DNA from: Adenophora triphylla var. japonica
Taxonomy: Eukaryota > Streptophyta > Magnoliopsida > Asterales > Campanulaceae
NCBI GenBank assembly: GCA_022495995.1
Contig: JAFEMH010000924.1
Coordinates: 310,001 to 374,000, forward strand
Reading direction: 5' to 3'
Length of the DNA stretch: 64,000 nucleotides
The position numbers were made by a program, and so were the translations under genes. This document shows, one piece after another, positions 54,917-64,000 of the stretch; within the stretch, counting starts at the first letter, position 1; every line of letters begins with the position of its first letter. The notes under the pieces were generated by a model. The model did no database searches. It saw only the letters and a program-made list of their open reading frames with translations, and had not been told where the DNA came from.

Positions 54917-56060
54917 TGACGCCGTTGTTTTGTAATCCACAGTTTAATTTTCAACATTTTAAATAAGTTTTCTTTTGTTTTTCTTAATTATTTTTCGTAA
55001 TTAGATTTTTTTAATTAGATTTTTTATTTAAAATTAATGTGAGAGATACTATTAGAGGGATGTATGAAATGAGAACCAATGATGAGTTGGTCGGACAGAG
55101 ATTGTTCCAACAATTGACCAATTTGTCTGAACAAGTAGAACAATTAACAAGACTAGTTTCAAATAGAAATTTTGTAAGTTATAATATTCAAGAGGCATTT
55201 TATATTTGTGGTGTTTATTCGCATGATTCTAATGTTTGTCCATCTAGGACAAAATTTCCTTAGTATTCTCCACAGTAACAGGAAAGGCTCCCCTTCCCAT
55301 CCTGGTAATCACTACTTGAGTCATCCCCAAACTCTTATAAACAAGATTGGAAAAATCAACCTTCAACCCTGTTTTGGAAAGTGAACGATGATGGGGAAGA
55401 GGTAGTGTATGATCTAACTTATGAGCCAAGATATTTTGATGATCTACCGCCACACAACCTGAATAGCAACTTTTGGAGGTCACAAATGGGAATTTTGTCT
55501 ATGGAATCTCCAATGAGGACTCTAAAATGAACTACAACCTAAAAAGCAACTTTTGGAGGCCGCAACTAAGGATTTTGTTTATGAAATCCTCGTTTTTGAC
55601 TCTAACGATGAATTACCTATGGATAGTTCAAGTTGGCCGATGGAGAAGGTAGAGAAAACATGGCATGAGCAAGCTATCGAGGAGCTTGAGTTCGCCCTAT
55701 ATGGTGAGGAGAAGAGGGATAGTGAGGAGGTTCACAATGCAGATGAGGATTTTCAATCCCTTATCAATCCTAATGGAAACATGGCCATCATTATTGTACC
55801 TTCTCCTCATTCTTGTGATGGTGAAAAAGGTGGTGAGAGGCCACAAGTGGAAAAGCCCAATAAACGTAAATGTCAAAAAAATCCCTTTGGTTCAAAATGA
55901 TATGATAAAGATGGGAATATATTTGGGGATTGATCTGAAAATAAGGACCCGCGAAACTGCAAAATGGGTCAAAGGACGGAAAGTAAAGTCCAAGCGTGGG
56001 CCATAGTTTGGCTAATGACTCTAAACATATGAACTTGTTGGGAGGCAACACAACTAGGTA
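54917..56060 (+). pseudogene. RE7 Athila-like internal remnant (primer site, gag pieces)
   Basis: TGACGCCGTTG at 54917-54927 resembles a mutated TGGCGCCGTTG primer site. The frame 55039-55263 contains a coiled segment and a partial zinc knuckle (CGVYSHDSNVCPS). The frame 55553-55900 is acidic and unassigned. Near 56030 a TTGTTGGGAGGCAACACAAC stretch resembles the sequence after the integrase stop in Athila-type elements. Most of pol is deleted. Confidence 0.5.
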
Positions 56061-57189
56061 TGTTTTAATTGCTTTATTTAATTTGTTTGTTGTGTCATGT
56101 CATCCTTTACACCCAAGGCATATGTTATTCTCTATGCTATGAGAATATAACATGATTTGAGTTTGAGGGTAGATATCTCTCCTAGTTTGTGGGTTTATGG
56201 GGGAGTATATATACTATCACCCTCCAAAAAAAAAGAAAATTTTTAAATTTTTTTGTTCTTTCATATTCTAGGATGTTGGCTAAAGTCTATGATGATTTGA
56301 GGGCGTTTTAATTGTGAATCTTAAGTGTTATTATCAATATGGGGACATGATTACATTGAAACATGTGAAATATGGTTGCTCCACCTTTCACTTCCATTTA
56401 TATTTTCTTGATCATTGTTACCAACTTAGGAGACCTTTATAGGATCACTTTGGCATTATCGAGGTCCCTATAACATGTTTGAATGACTGTCAATAACACA
56501 TTAATTAGGCTATTTGGGAAGTGATATATGATTATTTTCTTTGAACCCATTTTGTGAGCCTTTAACTTTCTAGTCACTTATAAATATTTTCGCTAGAACC
56601 GCTTTTGAGATTTAATAAGAATGGAAATCTCTCACAAATTGAGAGGTTATCAAAGACACCATTCGCCTTCTTTTGTACCTACATTATCCTACCCTTACAC
56701 TTATACACTATTTTCTCACCTTTTTCAAGAAAGTGAAAATAGGGAATGATTGGGAAATTGAGGATTGTGCTTGGGAAATCAAGGGCTTGACTGGAAAGAG
56801 GTCAACAAAGGAAAAAAGGTTATATATTATATTTAAAGGAGAGGCATGTGTAAAGTATGTAATACATAATATTCTTCGTGATCATTATATACATGCAAAG
56901 CAAAAGAAAAGAAAGAAGAGATGAAGAAAATCTGAAAAGCCTTGTCCTTTTATGTTAAAGTGGAAAGTGACCAAAAGAAAGGTGATCAACCCTATGTGTG
57001 AAAGTATGCAAAATTCTAAAGTTTGGGGGTTGAAACATGGGTTGGCATGGGTTAACGGAGAGTATACTCAAGTGAGGATATATTTTGAAGACTTTCTAGT
57101 TTCACTTGCTTGACTTCATATGTCCTTACCTTCATTTGTAATTGTGAATCAAGCCCGCGATACATTATAAGTCATAAAGCCATATTTGA
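56061..57189. other. Unassigned AT-rich stretch
   Basis: No gene is supported; it is probably the 3' part of RE7. AAAGTTTGGGGG at about 57020-57031 followed by TTGAAACATGG looks like a purine tract and LTR start. Confidence 0.35.
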
Positions 57190-57583
57190 ACCCTAACCAT
57201 CTAAATGATCCTACAAGATCTTCCATGCACAATGTGCACAAGAATGGAGGTCTGATAGTGATAGTGGTTTGTTCATATACCATGTACTGTATTTCCATTA
57301 TTTACTTTCAAATGTACTTTATTTCTTAAAACACACGCACACATACACAACTTTCAAAGAAGGGTTTAGAAAGACTCATGTATATGAGGAATTTCAGGTG
57401 AGCACAAAAATCTCTTTCCGAGGTGTAACCTGACCCCCGAACTCAAAAATCTCATCACACAACAAAAGCCTTTTTTCAATGTTTTTGGCATAACTAAAAA
57501 CGGCGTGGCGAATCTCTCTTTTCAAAGAAATTCATCCGTCCAATCTTTGAAACAACTTTTCACCCTCCAAAGAGGAGGGACTA
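57190..57583 (+). repeat. Tat LTR fragment, inverted copy of part of RE6
   Basis: About 390 bases match 58325-58710 in the opposite orientation. The fragment lacks both LTR ends seen in RE6. It abuts the coding-like region that starts at 57584. Confidence 0.7.
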
Positions 57584-58285
57584 CATGGACATAACTGTTG
57601 ACTACATGGAATTCCTCTGCACTGGCCCAAGATTTTGATGAGGGAACTCTCAGCTCATATTGACACCTACAAGTCAAAGGAGAAAGGTGTTGACCAGAGG
57701 TGGAGGCCCTTTTGTAGGCTCATGACCGCAGTCTTTGCAAACTATGAGCATTGGAGGAACTTAGACTGCTAAATCTAGAACTTATGGTGGACTGGTCAAA
57801 TGGAGAAGAATCTCTTGGCCTGAATGTATGTCATACATTCAGGTTCAAGAATGGGGATGCATCATATAAGGAGATTTGAGATGCAGATTCCTCACCTTGC
57901 AAGGAACCTTACATTGCCATGAACCCAGACACTGCAGATGCAGCCATTGGCAGCTGTAAAGAATGCAAGGAAGGGAAAGAGCAAGGCTGAACCGCCTCAG
58001 AAGAAGCCCAAGATCACACCTACCTCAAAACTGCAGGTAATGCAATTTGGTGGGCCAAGCAAATTGAAGAAACTGAGGAAGAAGGTGCTAATTGATGAGC
58101 CCATGGAAGACATTGAGGAAGAAATGGATGTTGAATAAGATGAAGAGGTTGAAATCCCTTCTTTAGCAACTGCTACAAAGATTGCCTTAGAAAAATTAAA
58201 AATTATCTACTGATGAAGTTTTGCTCAAATTCCATAGGGAAGAGCCTGAGAGGTTGGAAAGGAGAGCTGCAGAAAGAAGAGCAGC

Positions 58286-59597
58286 TGAAATTACCCGATC
58301 CGGCGGCGCCCGCGGCTCACGCCGAGGCCCTCCTCTTTGGAGGATGAAAAGTTGTTTCAAAGATTGGACGGTTAAATTTCTTTGAAAAGAGAGTCGCCAC
58401 GCCGTTTTTTGTTATGCCAAAAACATTGAAATAAGGCTTTTGTTGTGTGATGAAATTTTTGAGTTTAGGGGTCAGGTTACGCCTCAGGAATATATTTTTG
58501 AGCTCACCCGAAATGCTTCATATACATGAGTCTTTCTAAACCCTTCTTTGAAAGTTGTGTGTGTGTGCTTGCGTTTTAAGAAATAAAGTACATTTGAAAG
58601 TAAATAATGGAAAGATAGTACATGGAATATGAACAAACCACTATCACCATCAGACCTCCATTCTTGTGCACATTGTGCAGGGAAGATCTTGTAGGATCAT
58701 TTAGATGGTTTGGGTCTATGAATAATATTGTAAGTAAAGACTACATTATAAACGATATATTTAAACAATAATATTTTAAAGACTTGGAAATTAAAGCATT
58801 TATTTAGGGCTCGGAACGAGATCTCACCAATGTTGGTTTCTTTCTATCTTCCTCGGGAGAAGCGTGGTCGATTTGTGGTGGTTTAAAAAGGAAAGAAGTT
58901 TGCCCTCACTTATGGCAAAATCTCCCCTAATTAACTCTCGTTCACACTCAAATTTGCGCTCTCGTGTTACTCTCGTCGTCCCACTTTTTTATGGGAAGTG
59001 TGTGTGTTAGCTTGGGGTGATTAAAGAGGAAAGAAGTTTTGCCCTCACTTATGGAAAAATCTCCCCTAATTAACTCTCATTCACACTTGAAATTTCATCA
59101 TTTTATGGGTGTTTTGGATCGTTTTGAGTGAGTGTGAGTGAATGTGAGTGATTGTGAGGGATTGTGAGTGTTTTTCTTATATTTGTTGATGATAATGAAG
59201 CTGCTGGAGGCCAGTATTTATAGGGTTTGCGCCTGGGCAAAGTGGTCCACACGGATTGGCCTTTAATCAGTCAATTGGTCCGCACGGCTCTGACTTTAAA
59301 CAATCAAACGTCTTGACTTTTGTGTCGTTGGCGTGTTGACATAGAGGTCCGCACAGATCAACCATGCATGCAAAGTGGTCCATGCGGCTCACTCTTTAAT
59401 CTGTCAGTTTTTTTGACTTTTGTGCCATTCCTACAGAAGTCCTTTAATTGTTTAAATGCACGAAAGGTCCTTCCTTGGTTTTGCTTGGTCCGTTTGATCC
59501 TCTGGAAGCCACGGGACTTTGTGATCGCGGGGAAGTGTATCATCGGCGTCCTTTTCGCATGCTCGGATGGAGAACGGTCCGGATTGGGGTACTTACA
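58286..59597 (-). mobile_element. RE6: solo Tat LTR in the RE8 gene
   Basis: On the minus strand it starts TGTAAGTACCCC at 59597 and ends CA at 58286. The flanks GCAGC (58281-58285) and ACAGC (59598-59602) match at four of five bases and look like the target duplication. It has a TATA box (plus 59215-59222) with paired CG palindromes upstream and the shared Tat LTR stretch GAGTCGCCACGCC near its end. No internal sequence is present. Confidence 0.8.
59215..59387 (-). promoter_or_regulatory. RE6 TATA box and four CG motifs
   Basis: TATAAATA on the minus strand (59215-59222). Upstream of it are TGGTCCACACGG (59243-59254), TGGTCCGCACGG (59276-59287), GGTCCGCACAG (59346-59356) and TGGTCCATGCGG (59376-59387), given as plus-strand words. 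Confidence 0.5.
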
Positions 59598-60125
59598 ACA
59601 GCTAAGGGAAAGCAAATCGCCTTCCCTAAACCACATACTCCTCCCCAATCCCAACCATCTCCTAAACCGCAATCACCTTCTCCCTAACCACAACCTTCTC
59701 CCCAACCGCAACCTTCTCCACAACTGCACTCCTCCCCAAACCGCTCCAACCCAAACCACTCCAACCTAAACCACTCCAACCCAAACACTTCCCATCCCAC
59801 CACTTCCTACCCAACCTCAACCTCAATCCATCCCAATTACCTATATATTCCAAAATCTTTCCTCTCTCATAAACCAAACCGCACCCCCTACCCAAACTAC
59901 CCCAATAACTCAAACTGCACCAATTACCTCAACCGCACCCCAAGTTAACTCTACTCAACCTCCTCCCATCTTCTCAGATTTTCCCTCCACTTCAACCCCT
60001 CCAACTGATTACTCCTAAATCCCCTCAGCTCTTCATGTTATCCAAGGCCAACTGCATACAAACCAGGGCCACATGATCAAGCTTGCTGCATCAAACCACT
60101 CCCTTCAGGACCAAGTCCATGCTCA

Positions 60126-61552
60126 AACCCTTGAATTGGCAACTCTTAAAGCCTCATTTATTGATGCCATTAAGGGGGAGAGTGAGACCGCAAACATTGT
60201 CAAGACCACAGCTGAAGCCTGCTTCAGTGCATTCAAACATGAATTAGCTGATGGGGTTCTTCAGGCTTTAGGAGACGTGGTTTCCAAAGATCACCTCAGA
60301 GATATGCTTCATCAAGTTTCAAAATTATATTTGTGAAACTGTGGACTCAGATCTTGGAATTCTTAAGACTGAAATTCTTGAAGCAATAAGGAATTCCAGA
60401 CCGCAACAAGATTCAGATTTGAGATCAGTGTTGGACTCCATGCAAGCCAACTTACAGAATAGTGCTGAGGTCCTAAGGGAAGAGCTAAAAATGAAGATAG
60501 ATGTGGTGGGTGATAGTCTAACCGAAAGGTTGACTAGTCTTACTGAAGAAGTGAGGGATATAATGGATGACCTCAAGGAGAGCTTGAATGACAAGATCAG
60601 CTACAAATTTCAAGAGCTGGATAATAGCTTAAGGGGGAGATTTGCAGAGTTAGAACCCAATTTGCAATCATCTCAGACCGCAAATGCAACCGCAATCGAG
60701 GAATCAATTCATACCTTCTACAACACCCTGAATGCCTCTATCCACTTACAACTAAATGGAATTCTTGATGAGGTCAATAGAAACCTTGATTAAAATGATT
60801 CAAAGATTGATGAACTCAAAGAGCAGACTGAATTGGCAACTCTTAAACCCTTGAATTGGCAACTCTTAAAGCCTCATTTGTTGATGCCATTAAGGGGGAG
60901 AGTGAGACCGCAAACATTGTCAAGACCACAGCTGAAGCCTACTTCAGTGCATTCAAACATGCATTAGCTGATGGGGTTCTTCAGGCTTTGGGAGACGTGG
61001 TTTCCAAAGATCACCTCAGAGATATGCTTCATCAAGTTTCAAAATTATTTTGTGAAACTGTGGACTCAGATCTTGGAATTCTTAAGACTGAAATTCTTGA
61101 AGCAATAAGGAATTCCAGACCGCAGCAAGATTCAGATTTGAGATCAGTGTTGGACTCCATGCAAGCCAACTTACAGAATAATGCTGAGGTCCTAAGGGAA
61201 GAGCTAAAAATGAAGATAGATGTGGTGGGTGATAGTCTAACCGCAAGGTTGACTAGTCTTACTGAAGAAGTGAGGGATATAATGGATGACCTCAAGGAGA
61301 GCTTGAATGACAAGATCAGCTACAAATTTCAAGAGCTGGATAATAGCTTGAGGGGGAGCTTTACAGAGTTAGAACCCAATTTGCAATCATCTCAGACCGC
61401 AAATGCAACCGCAATCGAGGAATCAATTCATACCTTCTACAACACCCTAAATGCCTCTATCCACTTACAACTAAATGGAATTCTTGATGAGGTCAATAGA
61501 AACCTTGATTAAAATGATTCAAAGATTGATGAACTCAAAGAGCAGACAGAAG
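60126..61552 (+). repeat. Tandem duplication of about 720 bp in the RE8 gene
   Basis: Copy 1 starts near 60126 and copy 2 near 60846, with offset 720 falling to 719 after one indel. By eye about a dozen substitutions separate them. Copy 1 has one extra base near 60330 that shifts its frame; copy 2 is open. Both copies end with the same TAA (60791-60793, 61510-61512). Confidence 0.92.
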
Positions 61553-61690
61553 GCAACTCTAGAGCGGTTGGAGCTAACAACGCAAGATTAATAAATGTAG
61601 TGAATGCTGTAAGAGATGTTAAAGCTGCTCAAGGGAGAACTGCAGATGAATTCAGAAGACTTAGAAGAACCTTGAGAGCGAAAACTTAGC

Positions 61691-62251
61691 CTTCAACTAC
61701 GTTTGGACCGCAAGTAGCGAGATCAAGTTATCAATGGACCGCCTGCTCAAAGCTTCATGGACTTAGACCATCAGCCTCCTCAGTAAACCCGCATTTCTTT
61801 GTAATTTTTGTTTTTTCTTTGTTTTACTGTTTGTTTTTCATTCCTATCTGTAACTGTAAATCTCAAACCTTTAAAGGTAGTATTGAAAAATGCATCATTG
61901 TTGATTCCAAAACTTTGTTCATTAAAACCGCATGTTTGTAGAACAATGAACGCATAACTCAAACATCATTACCTGAAATACTTTTTAACTTAAAATTCAT
62001 ATTTTGTGCTCGATGTTTAAACATTCAGTTTAAACCGCATACTTAAACTTAAACTCATATTATTCATGTATGCACTGAATACATTTCTATACTTTCAACT
62101 TGTAAGTTTACATCTTTTAATAGTATAGAAATCTATAACATAAGCTAGTGTGTGCATTGACTTGGGACATGATTTATCATGTTAATTCTTATGGATATGT
62201 TTTTACCAAGTACAATGTTTGCCTTTGCTATAGTAGGTAATGGCATCAATC
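61691..62251. other. RE8 3' non-coding segment
   Basis: No gene is seen. AT-rich sequence with scattered AACCGCA words leads to the purine tract. Confidence 0.4.
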
Positions 62252-63677
62252 AAATATGGGGAGATTGTTGTGTATTTATACTTTAACCCTCCTTGTCTTA
62301 GCTTTAATTTGATTGATACCATAACCTCATCTCTATTTTCTGGACTTTAGGCCCATATGTAATGAAGCTTAGACTTCAATTTTTTTAGTGAAAGTCCAAT
62401 TTATAGAATAGGTTTATTTAGGCTTGAAGACTGGCAAAAATACATTGGACATGAGGTTTTAAGTCAATAGGTTTTGAAGTCATGCAAAACCACAGTTCTA
62501 GTGCAGATCGCAATTATGAAACCGCACATAGAAAACCGCTTGTGCAAATCTCTACTTGAAACCGCACTATGCAAACCACATGTCAAACCTCATCTGTGAG
62601 ATCGCGTCACTTAGACCGCACCTCACCAACCTCATCCAATGATTGAAGACTTGAAGAGTTTGACCACTTTTGACTGATGGATCCACGTCAGCAACGTTGA
62701 GTCAACCGCAGGTTACATCACGTGACTAGCGGTCATTCAGAATCTGAAAGAATTTTGAAAAGGTGACATATGTCCTTCATCCCGAGAATGTCGGTGAGGT
62801 CCGTACAACCTTATCATCAACTTCTTAATAAAAGGACAAAAGTGGATACGTAGACCAATCGGACCTTGCCAACACTGTACATGCTACAAATTTGTACCAA
62901 ACTGTTACTTTTGGTGCTTGGGTATAAATATCCCCATTCTTCATCATCTGAAGATTGCTTGAGAATATTGATTTTAAGAGTCCTTTGAAGATTTGAAAAT
63001 ATTTCCCAGAAATTAATAATCCTTTGAATCTTCATCTTCAACCTTCATTCCTTCAAGAACAAATCTCCAGAAATTCAATCCTTGTAACACAAAGATTTAC
63101 TGTGCTCTATATCATACGGATTTAACTTGAGCCTTAAATCTTGTTAAACACACACACCTCACTTGATTAATCACATAGATTAAATCATTTGAGATACATC
63201 GGTTATAGTCTAGGATTTGCTTCATTGTTTAGATTTTAGGTTTGAGTTTGATTCTTGAAATCTTGTAATCTCTCTCTTAATCTAATATAAAATCTAGTAG
63301 TTAGAAATTTCAAGACTAATTATCTTTGTAGTGGATATAGATCATTTACGATTGAACCACTCCAAATATTGTGTTCTTTAATTTCTTTCTTTCTTGTTCA
63401 TCATTCAAACTAATTTGTCTTATCTGTTTGATCTTTATAGGTTGTTCAGATTTGTGAATTGTGTTTATATTTAATCATTGTCAAACCTCATTTTACTATT
63501 TTATAAACCGCACTACCAAACCTCACTCTGTTACTTAAGAAATTCCGCTGTGCATTTTACAAACCTCACTTGCGGTTTTGATACACTACAAGAGCGGTTT
63601 TGTAAGCAAGAGGTTTTGTTTTCAAAAAGGGTCAAAAAATTTGTAACAGCTATTAACCCCCCTCTAGCTATTTTTCA
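62252..63677 (+). repeat. RE8 polypurine tract and 3' LTR (copia-like)
   Basis: AAATATGGGGAGAT (62252-62265) is a copia-type purine tract. The LTR then starts TGTTGTGTATTTATAC (62266) and is taken to end at TTTTTCA (63677), near an AACCCCCCTCTAGC stretch typical of copia LTR ends. AACCGC or GCGGTT words recur (for example 62510-62620, 63500-63600). No second LTR is in the window, so the borders are inferred. Confidence 0.5.
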
Positions 63678-64000
63678 CCCTTGTTGCCTCCTTTGGGACC
63701 AACACACGTTGACCTCAATTTCTTCCAGCTCATCTACGGGCTCGAGCTCTGGACCTTCTCTAATTGTAGGGTTACAATTATGATTTCTCTAACTCTCCTT
63801 CTTTCCTTTGCTTTAAGATGTGGTGCCTCATCTTCAATAATTATATTCAACTCGTTTGGTTCTAGGTCGGCGAAGATAGCCCCAGAGTTTTGGTTTATTG
63901 AGAGGCATAAGTCTCAAGGGATGATTTGATCGACTAAAATTGGATTTACCTCTCCCATTAATTTGCCGAGATTAGGCACCCCTACCGCCTCTTGATCATT
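63678..64000. other. Unassigned window end
   Basis: No recognisable gene. A minus-strand reading (EPNELNIIIEDEAPHLKAKE) is coding-like but short and interrupted; it may be a retroelement linker. Confidence 0.3.

Larger units (their letters stand above)
57584..61690 (+). pseudogene. RE8 env-position coiled-coil gene, interrupted by RE6 and partly duplicated
   Basis: The first part is open with ELSAHIDTYKSKEKGV and ANYEHWRN (about 57640-57760). A basic stretch follows (AEPPQKKPKITPTSK, 57938-58138). The gene is cut by the RE6 solo LTR at 58286; joining the flanks keeps the frame (RRAAERRAA then KGKQIAFPKPH). A Pro/Gln-rich region follows, then a coiled coil in two tandem copies. One copy is open for 218 codons (60856-61512). 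It lies just before a copia-like purine tract and LTR, the position of the env-like gene of SIRE/Maximus elements. The family match is by position and composition only. Confidence 0.5.

Noticed and set aside
59662..59913. Minus-strand Gly/Trp-rich frame
   Set aside because: Complement of the Pro/Gln/Asn-rich repeat region of the RE8 gene.

Overview
The window is flowering-plant nuclear DNA made almost entirely of nested transposable elements. The signs are Ty3/gypsy Tat-type retrotransposons with two RNase H domains, Athila-like and Ty1/copia pieces, a Stowaway MITE, a tRNA-derived SINE and a hAT derivative. No intact host gene, rRNA, tRNA gene or CRISPR array was found. A eudicot is likely, but the species cannot be told. 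I use the labels RE1 to RE8 for the retroelements.

Layout. 1-1560: AT-rich, unassigned. RE1 (1561-29604, minus strand) is a decayed Tat element with gag, protease, RT-RNase H, a second archaeal-type RNase H and integrase on the minus strand, and a separate spliced gene on the opposite strand (2502-4297). RE1 is split by RE2 (10394-29115, plus strand), a large Tat element with 1.77-kb LTRs, badly decayed gag-pol and two opposite-strand genes, one of them a plant mobile domain (PMD) gene. 29605-30710 is a Ty1/copia 5' fragment (LTR end, tRNA-Met primer site, gag) interrupted by a Stowaway MITE and followed by a SINE. 32334-52037 is a Tat remnant (RE3) whose primer-binding site was hit by RE4 (32824-49943, plus strand; 5-bp duplication TGGGG). 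RE4 is the best preserved element: its integrase is open, its other genes have a few breaks, and it has an opposite-strand PMD/DUF7745-like gene. Its 3' LTR holds a 922-bp hAT derivative with an 8-bp duplication. 52038-53112 is a minus-strand LTR (RE5). 53471-56060 is a deleted Athila-like element (RE7). 57584-63677 is the 3' end of a probable SIRE-like copia element (RE8) with a coiled-coil env-position gene, a 720-bp tandem duplication and an inserted solo Tat LTR (RE6, 58286-59597).

How the parts relate. RE1, RE2 and RE4 share one plan: LTR, tRNA-type primer site, gag, protease, RT, old RNase H, new RNase H, integrase, then a long 3' segment with genes on the opposite strand, a tandem-repeat zone and a purine tract.

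The most interesting signals are non-coding. (1) Short CG-rich interrupted palindromes occur in pairs or small clusters just upstream of the TATA box in four different Tat LTR families, and the same kind of pair sits upstream of the opposite-strand genes of RE2 and RE4. In RE4 the pairs lie inside longer inverted repeats whose arms differ from copy to copy. (2) Two candidate RNA structures follow the integrase stop in RE2 and RE4, with compensatory base changes. (3) All three full elements carry opposite-strand, apparently spliced genes. None of these was tested computationally; comparisons were made by eye.
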